From: JACCTU01 sp963700495
GTDB lineage: Bacteria; Actinomycetota; Thermoleophilia; Gaiellales; Gaiellaceae
Direction: 5' to 3'
DNA: 64,000 bases
Assembly: GCA_963700495.1 (NCBI GenBank)
Contig: CAVOXT010000006.1
Coordinates: 310,001 to 374,000 of the forward strand
Shown: positions 8,590 through 16,674 of the stretch, piece after piece
How the letters are laid out: every line of letters begins with the position of its first letter
Position numbering within the stretch: position 1 is the first letter of the stretch
The notes under the pieces: generated by a model
Seen by the model: only the letters and a program-made list of their open reading frames with translations
Databases searched by the model: none
What the model was told of the DNA's origin: nothing
Position numbers and translations under genes: made by a program

Positions 8590-9569
8590 TACGAGTTGCC
8601 GTCCTCCCCGCGCAGGTTCAGCCCGTGCGTCGCGAGGGTCTCCTTGACCTCCTCGATCGACTTCCGGCCGAAGTTCGGGATTGCGGCCAGCTCGCCCTCG
8701 GTCTTCGACACGAGGTCGCCGATCGTCTCGATCCCGACGCGCTTGAGGCAGTTGTACGAGCGGACTCCCAGCTCGAGCTCCTCGATCGGGAAGTTCTCCA
8801 TCCCGTGCGCGAGCGTCGGCTCGGCGCCGGCGCCGTCGGTCGGTGCGGCCTCGCCGAAGCCCTCGATCCGCTCGAGGTCGGTGAAGATCGCCAGCTGGCG
8901 GATCAGGATCTCGGCGGCCTGGCCGATCGCGTCCTTCGGGCTCAGCGACCCGTCGGTCGTGACGTCGAGGCGGAGCTTGTCGTAGTCGGTCCGCTGACCG
9001 ACGCGGGCGGCCTCGACGTCGTACGAGACCCGGCGAACCGGCGAGAAGATCGAGTCGATCGGGATCACGCCGATCGTGTGCTCCGGCCCGCGGTTGTTCT
9101 CGGACGGGACGTAGCCGCGGCCGCGGCCGATCGTCAGCGTGAGCTCGAGACGGCCCCGGTCGGAGAGGTTGGCGATCTCGAGGTCGGGGTTCAGGATCTC
9201 GAGCTCGGCGGGCGCCTCCAGGTCGCTGGCCTTCACCGCGCCCGGCCCCTTCTTCGAGAGCCGGACTTCGATCTCGGGCGAGTCGCCGTGGAGGATGCAG
9301 ACGAGGTTCTTGAGGTTGAGGATGATGTCGGTGACGTCCTCGCGGACACCCGGCAGCGTCGAGAACTCGTGCTGCACGCCCTCGAGCTTGACCGAGGTGA
9401 CCGCGGCGCCCTCGAGTGACGAGAGCAGCACGCGGCGCAGCGAGTTGCCGAACGTGTAACCGAAGCCGCGGTCGAGCGGCTCGATCTCGAAGACGCCACG
9501 GTTCTCGTTGATCTCCTCGTGGACGATCTTCGGAATCTGAAATTCCATCAGGCTGGTGCGGACGGCCAA
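8589..9569 (-). CDS. rpoA: RNA polymerase alpha subunit
   Basis: Alpha subunit (326 residues) that dimerises to scaffold beta and beta-prime. The N-terminal domain contains FGNSLRRVLLSSLEGAA, the dimerisation and assembly core. After a linker (about residues 230-260, EAAPTDGAGAEPT) comes the C-terminal domain that contacts UP elements and activators (IEELELGVRSYNCLKRVGI, then IPNFGRKSIEEVKETL). The start is TTG 9569, with GGAAGG about 9 nt upstream; the next in-frame ATG gives MEFQIPKI. It sits in the conserved rpsD-rpoA-rplQ order and its stop overlaps rplQ. Confidence 0.97.
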   Translation of the reverse strand: MAVRTSLMEFQIPKIVHEEINENRGVFEIEPLDRGFGYTFGNSLRRVLLSSLEGAAVTSVKLEGVQHEFSTLPGVREDVTDIILNLKNLVCILHGDSPEIEVRLSKKGPGAVKASDLEAPAELEILNPDLEIANLSDRGRLELTLTIGRGRGYVPSENNRGPEHTIGVIPIDSIFSPVRRVSYDVEAARVGQRTDYDKLRLDVTTDGSLSPKDAIGQAAEILIRQLAIFTDLERIEGFGEAAPTDGAGAEPTLAHGMENFPIEELELGVRSYNCLKRVGIETIGDLVSKTEGELAAIPNFGRKSIEEVKETLATHGLNLRGEDGNS

Positions 9570-9590
9570 TGCGTTTCCCTTCCTTCGTTG

Positions 9591-10211
9591 CTACTTGGAG
9601 TAGAGCTCGACGATGAGCTGTTCCTGCACCGGCGTGTCGATCTCGTTCCGCTCGGGCGCGCGGAGGACCTTGCCGGTCAAGTTGTCGTGGTCTGCCTGAA
9701 GCCAGGGCGCGACGGATGCGGTCAGATCGGTTGCATCGCGGATCACCTGCTCAGCAGAGCTGCCGGGGCGCATCGAGACGATCTGGTCCGGGCGCACCTG
9801 GAAGCTCGGGATGTTCACGCGCCGCCCGTTCACCTGGAAGTGGCCGTGGCGGACGAGCTGGCGTGCCTGCGAGCGCGAGGCCGCGAAGCCCAGGCGGTAG
9901 ACGATGTTGTCCAACCGCAGCTCGAGCATCCGCAGCAGCACTTCACCCGTGATCCCCTGCTGCTTCGAGGCCTTTTCGTAGTAGTTGCGGAACTGCTTCT
10001 CGAGCAGGCCGTAGTAGCGGCGCGCCTTCTGCTTCTCGCGCAGCTGGAGCAGGTACTCGCTCTGCTTGATGCGGCCGCGGCCGTGCTCTCCCGGCGGGTA
10101 CGAGCGGCGCTCGATCGCGCACTTCTCGGTCAGGCAGCGCTCTCCCTTGAGGAAGAGCTTCATGCCCTCGCGGCGGCAGATGCGGCACTTCGGACCGAGA
10201 TCGCGAGCCAC
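9591..10211 (-). CDS. rpsD: 30S ribosomal protein S4
   Basis: Primary 16S rRNA-binding assembly protein, 206 residues. The N-terminal part has a zinc-type arrangement (PKCRICRREGMK, then CLTEKCAIERR), so this is the C+ form. The S4 RNA-binding domain follows at about residues 95-160 (LELRLDNIVYRLGFAASRSQARQLVRHGHF). In many bacteria S4 represses its own operon by binding the leader; no such structure was identified here. GTG 10211 begins 6 bp after the rpsK stop, and rpoA starts 21 bp downstream. Confidence 0.97.
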   Translation of the reverse strand: MARDLGPKCRICRREGMKLFLKGERCLTEKCAIERRSYPPGEHGRGRIKQSEYLLQLREKQKARRYYGLLEKQFRNYYEKASKQQGITGEVLLRMLELRLDNIVYRLGFAASRSQARQLVRHGHFQVNGRRVNIPSFQVRPDQIVSMRPGSSAEQVIRDATDLTASVAPWLQADHDNLTGKVLRAPERNEIDTPVQEQLIVELYSK

Positions 10212-10217
10212 TAGTGG

Positions 10218-10649
10218 TCACCAGCTGTGCGGGAGGAGGCCACTTAAGACGCGCCGCCTCTTCTTCTGACGGACGCCGTTGTGCGCCTGCGGGGTGACGT
10301 CCTTCACGCCGAGGATCTCGAGGCCGGCCGCCTGCAGCGAGCGGATCGCCGTCTCGCGCCCGGAGCCTGGGCCCTTGACGAAGACCTCGACCTTCTGCAG
10401 GCCGTGCTCCATGCCCTTGCGCGCGCAGTTGTCGGCGGTGACCTGCGCGGCGAACGGGGTCGACTTGCGCGAGCCCTTGAACCCGGCCGAGCCGGCGGAC
10501 TCCCACGCGATCACGTTCCCCTCCTTGTCGGTCAGCGCGACGATCGTGTTGTTGAACGACGTCTTGATGTGCGCCTGGCCGATGGCGATGTTCTTCTTGA
10601 CGCGGCGGCGCCCGCGACCACGGGCCGCCGTCTTCCGAGGAGGTGCCAC
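10218..10649 (-). CDS. rpsK: 30S ribosomal protein S11
   Basis: Platform protein of the small subunit, contacting the anticodon region of bound tRNA. Family blocks are HIKTSFNNTIVALTD, the GSAGFKGSRKSTPFAAQ segment and RPQAHNGVR-like VTPQAHNGVRQKKRRRV near the end. S11 normally stops right after the RRRV; here nine more residues follow (LSGLLPHSW). Losing one T from the sense GTCTTAAG would restore a stop exactly after RRRV, so the tail may be a sequence error or a real extension. GTG 10649 lies directly after the rpsM stop. Length is 143 residues including the tail. Confidence 0.95.
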   Translation of the reverse strand: MAPPRKTAARGRGRRRVKKNIAIGQAHIKTSFNNTIVALTDKEGNVIAWESAGSAGFKGSRKSTPFAAQVTADNCARKGMEHGLQKVEVFVKGPGSGRETAIRSLQAAGLEILGVKDVTPQAHNGVRQKKRRRVLSGLLPHSW

Positions 10650-10650
10650 G

Positions 10651-11031
10651 CTAAGTCGCCTTCGCCTTCTTGCCGCGTCCGACGGTCTTCTTCGGACCCT
10701 TGCGTGTGCGCGCGTTCGTCTTCGTGCGCTGCCCGTTCACGGGAAGGCCGCGGCGGTGGCGGATCCCCCGGTACGCCCCGATCTCGCCGAGACGCTTGAT
10801 CGACTGCTGCCGGTCACGGCGCAGGTCGCCCTCGACGGTCACGTTCTGGTCGATGTAGTTGCGGAGCTTCGTGATCTCGTCGTCGGTGAGGTCGCGGATC
10901 TTGGTGTCCTGCGAGATGCCGAGCTCGGAGGCGATCTTCTGCGCCGTCGAGCGGCCGACGCCGAAGATGTAGGTCAGGCCGACCTCGACGCGCTTCTGAT
11001 TCGGGAGGTTGACGCCGGCGATGCGTGCCAC
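10651..11031 (-). CDS. rpsM: 30S ribosomal protein S13
   Basis: Head protein that bridges to the large subunit and touches the P-site tRNA through its basic tail. It starts VARIAGVNLPNQKRVEVGLT and ends with the usual Arg/Lys-rich tail (TRKGPKKTVGRGKKAKAT). Length is 126 residues. The start is GTG 11031, overlapping the rpmJ stop as TAGTG; the longer open frame upstream runs through rpmJ and is not used. The helix-turn-helix middle (RSTAQKIASELGIS) is intact. Confidence 0.97.
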   Translation of the reverse strand: MARIAGVNLPNQKRVEVGLTYIFGVGRSTAQKIASELGISQDTKIRDLTDDEITKLRNYIDQNVTVEGDLRRDRQQSIKRLGEIGAYRGIRHRRGLPVNGQRTKTNARTRKGPKKTVGRGKKAKAT

Positions 11032-11144
11032 TACCCCTGCCTCTGCTTGTGGCGCGGATTCGTGCAGATGACCATGGTCCGGCCGTGCCGCTTGATCACG
11101 CGGCACCGCTCGCACCTCGGCTTGACTGAAGGACGGACTTTCAT
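11031..11144 (-). CDS. rpmJ: 50S ribosomal protein L36
   Basis: The smallest ribosomal protein, 37 residues: begins MKVRPSVKPRCERCRVIKR and ends TNPRHKQRQG. The C-x-x-C, C and H ligands (CERC, then VICTNPRH) make it the zinc-binding C+ type. The ATG at 11144 overlaps the infA TGA (CGATGA), and its TAG overlaps the rpsM GTG, so the three are translationally coupled. The infA-rpmJ-rpsM order is the standard one. Confidence 0.96.
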   Translation of the reverse strand: MKVRPSVKPRCERCRVIKRHGRTMVICTNPRHKQRQG

Positions 11145-11362
11145 CGGTGTCTGTAGGTGATTCGGCCGCGGGTCAGGTCGTACGGGCTGAGCTCGACCTT
11201 CACCTTGTCGCCAGGGAGGATCCGGATGTAGTGCTTCCGCATCTTCCCCGAGATCTTGGCCAGGACGTCATGGCCGGACTCGAGTTGCACCCTGAACATC
11301 GTGCTCGGGAGTGCCTCGACGACCTCGCCCTCAGCCTCGATCTTCTCTTCCTTCTGCGGCAT
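11141..11362 (-). CDS. infA: Translation initiation factor IF-1
   Basis: IF-1 occupies the ribosomal A site during initiation. It is 73 residues, an S1-like OB fold with the family sequence EGEVVEALPSTMFRVQLESG, then KISGKMRKHYIRILPGDKV and ELSPYDLTRGRITYRHR at the end. Length and ends match the family exactly. ATG 11362 follows map after about 68 bp, the largest gap between map and rpmJ. This gap is A/T-rich for the region and could hold a promoter or processing site, though I could not define one. Its stop overlaps the rpmJ start. Confidence 0.97.
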   Translation of the reverse strand: MPQKEEKIEAEGEVVEALPSTMFRVQLESGHDVLAKISGKMRKHYIRILPGDKVKVELSPYDLTRGRITYRHR

Positions 11363-11430
11363 TTCCTCTCACGAACCGGGCTCGCGTGAGCCCGGAAAAG
11401 AACACGAAAAGATGGCCTTTCGGCCGGCGA

Positions 11431-12195
11431 TTACTGTAGCAAACCCGCTGCAACCGGGGTCAGGATGCGGGGACCGGACTCGGTGACGGCCACTGTGTGC
11501 TCGAAATGGGCCGACATCGACCCGTCGGCCGTGTAGACCGACCACTGGTCGTCGTCGAGGACGACGTCGACGCCGCCGGCCGTGATCATCGGCTCGATCG
11601 CGAGCGTCATCCCCGTCGAGAGCCTCGCGCCGCGGCCGGGGGTGCCGTAGTTCGGGATCTGCGGATCCTCGTGGTAGGCGCGACCGACTCCGTGGCCCAC
11701 GAGCGCCCGGACGACCGCGAAGCCGGCTTCCTCGACCACGCGCTGGATCGCGGAGGAGATGTCGCCGATCCGGTTGTCCACCTGTGCGTGCTCGATCCCT
11801 GCGGCGAGCGCCGCCTGGGCGACTTCGAGCAGCCGCTCGGCCTCGGCGGTGACCTCGCCGACGGGAAACGTGTAGGCGGTGTCCGCAACGTAGCCGTCGA
11901 GCGTGACCCCGACGTCGATCGTCAGCAGGTCGCCGTCCGAGACCTGGTAGTCGCCCGGGATCCCGTGGACGATCATGTCGTTCGGCGAGATGCAGATCGC
12001 CTTCGGGAAGCCGCGGTAGCCCTTCGAGGTCGGGATGCCGCCCTGCGAGTGGATGTACTCCTCGGCGATCCGATCGAGCTCGTCCGTCGTGATGCCGGGT
12101 TCGATGTGCCGGCCGACGTGTGCGATCGTCTCCGCCGCGACTCGGCCGGCGGCGGCGATCAGCTCGATCTCGCGCTCTGACTTCCGGACGATCAC
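11431..12195 (-). CDS. map: Methionine aminopeptidase, type I
   Basis: Removes the N-terminal methionine from nascent proteins, using two metal ions. The metal ligands are visible: the two aspartates in LTIDVGVTLDGYVADTAY, His in GHGVGRAYHEDP, Glu in AIEPMI and Glu in HTVAVTESG. The substrate His lies in IVHGIP. Length is 254 residues, with no N-terminal zinc extension. GTG 12195 overlaps the corrected adk stop as GTGA. Because adk is frameshifted in this sequence, a single open frame runs from adk into map, which would give a false fusion; the real map starts with VIVRKSEREIEL. Confidence 0.96.
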   Translation of the reverse strand: MIVRKSEREIELIAAAGRVAAETIAHVGRHIEPGITTDELDRIAEEYIHSQGGIPTSKGYRGFPKAICISPNDMIVHGIPGDYQVSDGDLLTIDVGVTLDGYVADTAYTFPVGEVTAEAERLLEVAQAALAAGIEHAQVDNRIGDISSAIQRVVEEAGFAVVRALVGHGVGRAYHEDPQIPNYGTPGRGARLSTGMTLAIEPMITAGGVDVVLDDDQWSVYTADGSMSAHFEHTVAVTESGPRILTPVAAGLLQ

Positions 12196-12765
12196 CGGCG
12201 TACCGCCGCCTGGTCCAGCGCCTTCTGGATCTCGGCGAACACCTGGTCCACGGTACCTGTGCCCGGGATCCCGACGAGGCTGCCCCCGAACCCGGTAGTG
12301 CTCCACGATCGGCTCGGTCTCACGGTGGTAGAGGATCAGGCGGTTGTCGATCGCCTCGGGCGTGTCGTCCGTCCTGCCCTCTTCCACGGCGCGCTTCGAC
12401 ATCCGCTCGCGGGCCACCTCGTCCGGAATCTGAAGCTCGAGGACGAGATCCAGTGGACGGCCGATCTCGCGCAGCATCTCGTCGAGTGCCTCCGCCTGCG
12501 CCATGGTCCGCGGGAAGCCGTCGAGCACAAAACCTCCGTCCGCCTCGGCCAGTTGTTCGCGAATCAGATCGATCATCGTTTGGTCGGAGACCAGGTCGCC
12601 GCGCGCAAGCACGTCCTTCACCTGCCGGCCGAGCGCCGTCCCTTTCGCGACCGCGCCGCGCAGGATGTCACCGGTCGCGACGTGCGGGACGTCGAACTCG
12701 GCGGCGATCCGCTTCGCCTGCGTCCCCTTGCCCGACCCCTGGATGCCCAGGAGGAGGATGTTCAG
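12192..12765 (-). CDS. adk: Adenylate kinase (one-base frameshift; CTG start)
   Basis: Interconverts ATP + AMP and 2 ADP. It begins with the P-loop GIQGSGKGTQ and has the AMP-site segment VATGDILRGAVAKG, the conserved FVLDGFPRTMAQAE, and the short LID (VEEGRTDDTPEAIDNRL). The frame breaks at plus positions 12283-12287, a run of five C (sense GGGGG). With one base removed the end reads RGSLVGIPGTGTVDQVF and stops at TGA 12194-12192, overlapping the map GTG. Corrected length is 190 residues, the short actinobacterial type. No ATG, GTG or TTG lies in frame before the P-loop; CTG 12765 with AGGTAG upstream fits the usual MNILLLG start. Confidence 0.92.
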
Positions 12766-12772
12766 AGCGGCA

Positions 12773-14032
12773 CTACCTAAGGAAGCCCTCGTACGAGCGC
12801 ATCATCATCTGCGACTCCATCTGCCGCATGGTGTCGAGCGCGACACCGACGGCGATCAGCACCGAGGTGCCGCCCAGCGCGCCGGCTGTCGCCTGCGAGA
12901 ACCCGCCGTAGACGATGAAGAGGGATGGGAGCGTCGCGATCACCGCGAGGTAGAGCGCGCCCGCAAGCGTCAGGCGCGTGAGCACGCGGTCGAGGTACTG
13001 CGCCGTCGGCGGCCCGGGGCGGATGCCGGGGATGTAGCCGCCGTGCTTGCGGAGGTTGTCGGCCTGGTCGACCGGGTTGAACTGGACCACCGTGTAGAAG
13101 TAGGTGAAGATCACGATCAGGAACGCCTGGAGCAGCAGGTACGGCAGGTTGTTCGGCGTGAAGTACGAATTGACGAGCTCCTGCGTCTGCGGGAAGAACG
13201 TGCCGATCGTCGGCGGGAACGCCATCACGGCGGCCGCGAAGATGACCGGGATCACGCCGGCCATGTTCACGCGGAGCGGCATGTAGGTCGACCCGCCCGT
13301 CGTCATCTTGCGGCCCACCATCCGTTTGGCGTATTGGATTGGGATCTTGCGCTGACCCTCCTGCACGAAGACGACGGCGACGATGACGCCGATTGCGATC
13401 AGCGGGAACATGATCTTCTCGACCGGCCCGCCGTTCAGCCAGGCCGTGATTCCCGTCGGGAGCGCGGTCAGGATCGAGGCGAAGATCAGCAGCGAGATGC
13501 CGTTGCCGATGCCGCGCTTCGTGATCTGCTCGCCGAACCACATCAGCAGCGTCGCGCCGGCGGTCAGGGTCAGCACGATCAGGATCACGCGCGCAGTGGA
13601 GGCCACCAGGGCGCCCTGGCGCTTGAAGAGATAGGTGTAGCCGACCGCCTGCATGAAGGCCAGCGAGACGGTCAGGTAGCGCGTGTACTGGTTGATCTTC
13701 GCGTAGCCCGACTCGCCTTCCTTCTGCAACTGCTCGAGCCGCGGGATCACCACGGTCATCAGCTGCAGGATGATCGACGCCGTGATGTACGGCATGATCC
13801 CGAGCGCGAAGACGCTGAACCGCGAGAGCGCGCCGCCCGAGAACAGCGAGAGCAGCCCGAGGATCGTCCCGCTGCCGCCGCCCCGGTTGAAGTAGTTCGT
13901 GATCTGGTCGGAGCTGACGCCCGGCGCGGGCAGCCACGAGCCGAAGCGGTAGGCCGCGAGGATGCCCGCCGTGAACAGCAGGCGCCTGCGGAGCTCCGGG
14001 ACGCGCCAAGCGTTCGTCAGCCAGGAGAACAC
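12773..14032 (-). CDS. secY: Preprotein translocase subunit SecY
   Basis: Channel subunit of the Sec translocon, 419 residues with ten predicted membrane helices. It starts WLTNAWRVPELRRRLLFTAG and has the plug-region sequence LGLLSLFSGGALSRFSVFALGIMPYI, plus the cytoplasmic loop used by SecA and ribosomes (HGGYIPGIRPGPPT). GTG 14032 begins 3 bp after the rplO stop, and its TAG lies 7 bp before the adk start. Placement between rplO and adk is the standard spc-operon order. Confidence 0.97.
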   Translation of the reverse strand: MFSWLTNAWRVPELRRRLLFTAGILAAYRFGSWLPAPGVSSDQITNYFNRGGGSGTILGLLSLFSGGALSRFSVFALGIMPYITASIILQLMTVVIPRLEQLQKEGESGYAKINQYTRYLTVSLAFMQAVGYTYLFKRQGALVASTARVILIVLTLTAGATLLMWFGEQITKRGIGNGISLLIFASILTALPTGITAWLNGGPVEKIMFPLIAIGVIVAVVFVQEGQRKIPIQYAKRMVGRKMTTGGSTYMPLRVNMAGVIPVIFAAAVMAFPPTIGTFFPQTQELVNSYFTPNNLPYLLLQAFLIVIFTYFYTVVQFNPVDQADNLRKHGGYIPGIRPGPPTAQYLDRVLTRLTLAGALYLAVIATLPSLFIVYGGFSQATAGALGGTSVLIAVGVALDTMRQMESQMMMRSYEGFLR

Positions 14033-14035
14033 TGC

Positions 14036-14662
14036 CTACTCCTCGGTGGGGGCTTCGGCCGGCTCGGCTACGGGAGTCTCGTCGGCGTCCTCATCGGTGG
14101 CCGGAACCGCGAGCCCCGCGGCGCGCTTCTTGGCGGCGATCTTGCGCCGCTTCCTAGAGCGCGTGGGCTTCTCCTCCTCGCGCAGCGAGGTGGCGGCGCC
14201 GCCGGCGGCCTCGATCTTCTCCCGGGCCGTTGCCGAGAACCGATGGGCCGTGACGTCGAGCCTCTTCGTCAGGTCGCCGTGGCCGAGGATCTTCACGTCG
14301 ATCCGCAGGTTGCGGATCAGGCCCTTCTCCTTGAGCGCCTCGGGCGTCACCTCGGCACCCGCGTCGAAGCGCGCCTCGAGGTCTCGCACGTTGACACCCT
14401 GGGTGAACGTGCGGAAGGGGCCGATCGGCATCGCGTCCTTGGAGGTCGAGCCGCGCTGCTTGGGCAGTCGCATGTAGGTCGGCATCTGGCCGCCTTCGAA
14501 GCCGGCGCGCATCTTGTGCGACCCGGCGCGTGACTTCTGGCCCTTCAGTCCTCGGCCCGAGTAGCGCCCCTTGCCCGAACCCAGGCCGCGGCCGATCCGC
14601 TTACGGCTCTGCCGCTTCTGTGCGGGCGCGAGAGTGCTGAGTGAGAGCTTGCGATCCGCCAA
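14036..14662 (-). CDS. rplO: 50S ribosomal protein L15 with C-terminal extension
   Basis: Late-assembly large-subunit protein. The glycine-rich N-terminus (RKRIGRGLGSGKGRYSGRG, then GQKSRAGSH) and the central EGGQMPTYMRLPKRG-like segment are typical. The L15 core ends near residue 163. A further 45 residues follow: first basic (KPTRSRKRRKIAAKKRAAG), then acidic (ATDEDADETPVAEPAEAPTEE). At 208 residues it is about 60 longer than E. coli L15. The start is TTG 14662, directly behind rpmD. Confidence 0.96.
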   Translation of the reverse strand: MADRKLSLSTLAPAQKRQSRKRIGRGLGSGKGRYSGRGLKGQKSRAGSHKMRAGFEGGQMPTYMRLPKQRGSTSKDAMPIGPFRTFTQGVNVRDLEARFDAGAEVTPEALKEKGLIRNLRIDVKILGHGDLTKRLDVTAHRFSATAREKIEAAGGAATSLREEEKPTRSRKRRKIAAKKRAAGLAVPATDEDADETPVAEPAEAPTEE

Positions 14663-14665
14663 GAC

Positions 14666-14845
14666 CTAGACCTCCTCCACCTGCACGAGGTGGCGGACCT
14701 TCCTGAGCATACCGTCGAGCTGCGGGCTCTCCGCCTTCTCGACCGAGCGCCCGATCTTGCCCAGCCCGAGCGCGCGCAGGGTGCCGCGGTGCTTCTGGCT
14801 CTGGCCGATCTGGCTACGCGTCTGCGTGATCTTCAACTTCGTCAT
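14666..14845 (-). CDS. rpmD: 50S ribosomal protein L30
   Basis: A 59-residue L30 of the short bacterial type: begins MTKLKITQTRSQIGQSQKHR, then LRALGLGKIGRSVEKAESP, and ends VRHLVQVEEV. ATG 14845 lies inside the end of rpsE, so the two overlap by 32 bp, unusually long for this operon. The L30 sequence is convincing and no later start preserves the fold, so the overlap is real if the sequence is right. Confidence 0.96.
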   Translation of the reverse strand: MTKLKITQTRSQIGQSQKHRGTLRALGLGKIGRSVEKAESPQLDGMLRKVRHLVQVEEV

Positions 14846-15374
14846 TCGTGCTCTCCGGTGCCGGTGCCTTGTAGGGGAGAACCTCCGAGATCCGCTTGCC
14901 GCGCGCACGCGCCACGTCCTCGGGACGGCGCAGCGACTTGAGCGCCGCGACGGTTGCCTTCGCCATGTTGATCGGGTTGGTCGTGCCGAGGCTCTTCGCG
15001 AGGATGTCGCGGATCCCGGCCAGCTCGAGTACCGCGCGCACGCCCCCGCCGGCGATGACACCGGTTCCCTCGCTTGCAGGCCGCAGAAGCACACGCGCGG
15101 CACCGAAGCGTCCGATCGTCTCGTGCGTGATCGTCGTGCCGTGCTTCGGCACGGTGAACATGTTCTTCTTCGCGTCGTCGACCGCCTTCGTGATCGCCAG
15201 TGGGACCTCGCGGGCTTTGCCGTACCCGACGCCGACACGGTCGTGCTCGTCGCCGATCACCACGAGCGCGGTGAACGAGAAGCGGCGGCCGCCCTTGACG
15301 ACCTTCGCCACGCGGTTGATCTCGACCACCCGCTCCTTGAGCTCGCGGGTCTCCTGGAACTGCACGTCGCTCAA
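14814..15374 (-). CDS. rpsE: 30S ribosomal protein S5
   Basis: Small-subunit protein at the mRNA entry channel, important for decoding accuracy. The N-terminal double-stranded RNA-binding-like domain reads RVAKVVKGGRRFSFTALVVIGD, followed by the loop KHGTTITHETIGRFGAARVLLRPA and the C-terminal domain with GTGVIAGGGVRAVLELAG. Length is 186 residues, with an acidic end (STNDEVEDHADA). That acidic end is what overlaps the rpmD start. Its ATG overlaps the rplR stop. Confidence 0.97.
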   Translation of the reverse strand: MSDVQFQETRELKERVVEINRVAKVVKGGRRFSFTALVVIGDEHDRVGVGYGKAREVPLAITKAVDDAKKNMFTVPKHGTTITHETIGRFGAARVLLRPASEGTGVIAGGGVRAVLELAGIRDILAKSLGTTNPINMAKATVAALKSLRRPEDVARARGKRISEVLPYKAPAPESTNDEVEDHADA

Positions 15375-15721
15375 AACCGGAGTCCTCCCTCACGCGCTGC
15401 ATCCGCCAGCGCCTTGACGCGGCCGTGGTAGAGGTAACCGCCACGGTCGAAGACCACGGTCTCCACCCCGGCCTGCTTCGCGTTCGCCGCAAGCTGTTTG
15501 CCGACCGCCGCAGCCTGGTCGGTCTTGCTGCCGCCGGACGACTTCACCTGCAGCCAGCTCGCCGAGACGAGCGTCTTGCGAGCGACGTCGTCGATCAGCT
15601 GTGCCTCGATCCCGCGGTTGGAGCGAAACACGACCAGGCGGGGCCGCTCGGCGGTGCCGGAGACCTTCCCCCGCACACGCCGATGACGACGAAGCCTTGC
15701 CTCACGGACGGCAACGGTCAT
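15371..15721 (-). CDS. rplR: 50S ribosomal protein L18
   Basis: Binds 5S rRNA with L5 and L25 to form the central protuberance. It is 116 residues: basic N-terminus (RRHRRVRGKVSGTAERPRL), the VFRSNRGIEAQLIDD strand, and the conserved VVFDRGGYLYHGRVKALADAAREGGLRF end. Both ends match the family. ATG 15721 overlaps the rplF stop by 4 bp, and the stop overlaps the rpsE start, so the block is tightly coupled. Confidence 0.97.
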   Translation of the reverse strand: MTVAVREARLRRHRRVRGKVSGTAERPRLVVFRSNRGIEAQLIDDVARKTLVSASWLQVKSSGGSKTDQAAAVGKQLAANAKQAGVETVVFDRGGYLYHGRVKALADAAREGGLRF

Positions 15722-16251
15722 GCGCGCTTGCCGACCTTCCGGCGGACGTACTCGCCCTCGTAGCGGATCCCCTTGCCCTTGTAGGGCTCGGGCGGCCGCA
15801 CCTTGCGGATCTCCGCCGCGAGCTGGCCGACCGCCTGCTTGTCGATTCCCTTCACGACGATCTGCGTCGGTACGGGAACCTCGAACGAGACTCCCTGACG
15901 CGGCTCGATCGAGACCGGATGGGAATAGCCGACGCTCAGCTCGAGCGTGTCGCCTTTGAGCGTGGCTCGGTAGCCGACACCCTGGATCTCCAGCCGCTTC
16001 TCGAAGCCCTTCGTGACGCCCTCGACCATGTTCGCGACGAGCGTTCGCGTCAGCCCGTGGAGCGCGCGGTCCTCGCCGCGCTCAGTCGGGCGCTCGACCA
16101 CGATCTCGCCCTCGCGCTGCTCGATCTTCATGCGGGCGGGCACCTGCTGCGAGAGCTCCCCGAGCGGGCCGTTCACCTGGACGCGACCGGCGGAGATCGC
16201 CACGTTGACCGAGGTGGGTAGTTCGATTGGTTGCTTTCCGATTCGACTCAT
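15718..16251 (-). CDS. rplF: 50S ribosomal protein L6
   Basis: Large-subunit protein near the factor-binding site, built of two similar domains. It starts MSRIGKQPIELPTSVNV and has the family segments RTLVANMVEGVTKGFEKRLEI and GYSHPVSIEP, ending in the basic GKGIRYEGEYVRRKVGKRA. Length is 177 residues, as expected. ATG 16251 follows rpsH after 17 bp. Confidence 0.97.
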   Translation of the reverse strand: MSRIGKQPIELPTSVNVAISAGRVQVNGPLGELSQQVPARMKIEQREGEIVVERPTERGEDRALHGLTRTLVANMVEGVTKGFEKRLEIQGVGYRATLKGDTLELSVGYSHPVSIEPRQGVSFEVPVPTQIVVKGIDKQAVGQLAAEIRKVRPPEPYKGKGIRYEGEYVRRKVGKRA

Positions 16252-16268
16252 AACGTCTTTCCGCGGCG

Positions 16269-16664
16269 TTACCAGATGAAGCAGATGACTTCGCCGCCGA
16301 TGCCTTCGCGCTCGGCGGTCCGGCTCGTGACGAGCCCCGTGGGGGTGGACATGATGGCGGTCCCCATGCCGCCGAGGACGCGGGGGAGACGGTCCTTGCG
16401 AGCGTACACGCGGCGGCCCGGCTTCGAGATCCGCTTGAGGTCGGTCAGGATCCGCTCACGGCTGCGGCCGTACTTCAGCACGACCACGAGCTCGTCGAAG
16501 CTCTCGCCCTTGTCGATGCGGTAATCCCTGATGTAGCCCTCCTCCTTGAGCAGGCGCGCGATCTCCACCTTCACCTTGGAGGTCGGCATGCGTGTCTCCT
16601 CGTGGAGGGCCTTGTTGGCGTTTCGGATGCGCGTGAGCATGTCTGCGATCGGATCGGTTACCAC
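16269..16664 (-). CDS. rpsH: 30S ribosomal protein S8
   Basis: Binds the central domain of 16S rRNA; in E. coli it also represses the spc operon by binding mRNA near rplE. It is 131 residues: TDPIADMLTRIRNANKALHE at the start, ILTDLKRISKPGRRVY in the middle, and the C-terminal RNA-binding segment GMGTAIMSTPTGLVTSRTAEREGIGGEV. GTG 16664 lies 10 bp after the rpsZ stop. No S8-type regulatory stem was found near rplE. Confidence 0.97.
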   Translation of the reverse strand: MVTDPIADMLTRIRNANKALHEETRMPTSKVKVEIARLLKEEGYIRDYRIDKGESFDELVVVLKYGRSRERILTDLKRISKPGRRVYARKDRLPRVLGGMGTAIMSTPTGLVTSRTAEREGIGGEVICFIW

Positions 16665-16674
16665 CGTGCTCCTC

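Noticed and set aside
11431..12621. Natural adenylate kinase-methionine aminopeptidase fusion
   Set aside because: The joined frame contains about 35 nonsense-like residues between the two; removing one G restores a normal adk stop overlapping the map start.
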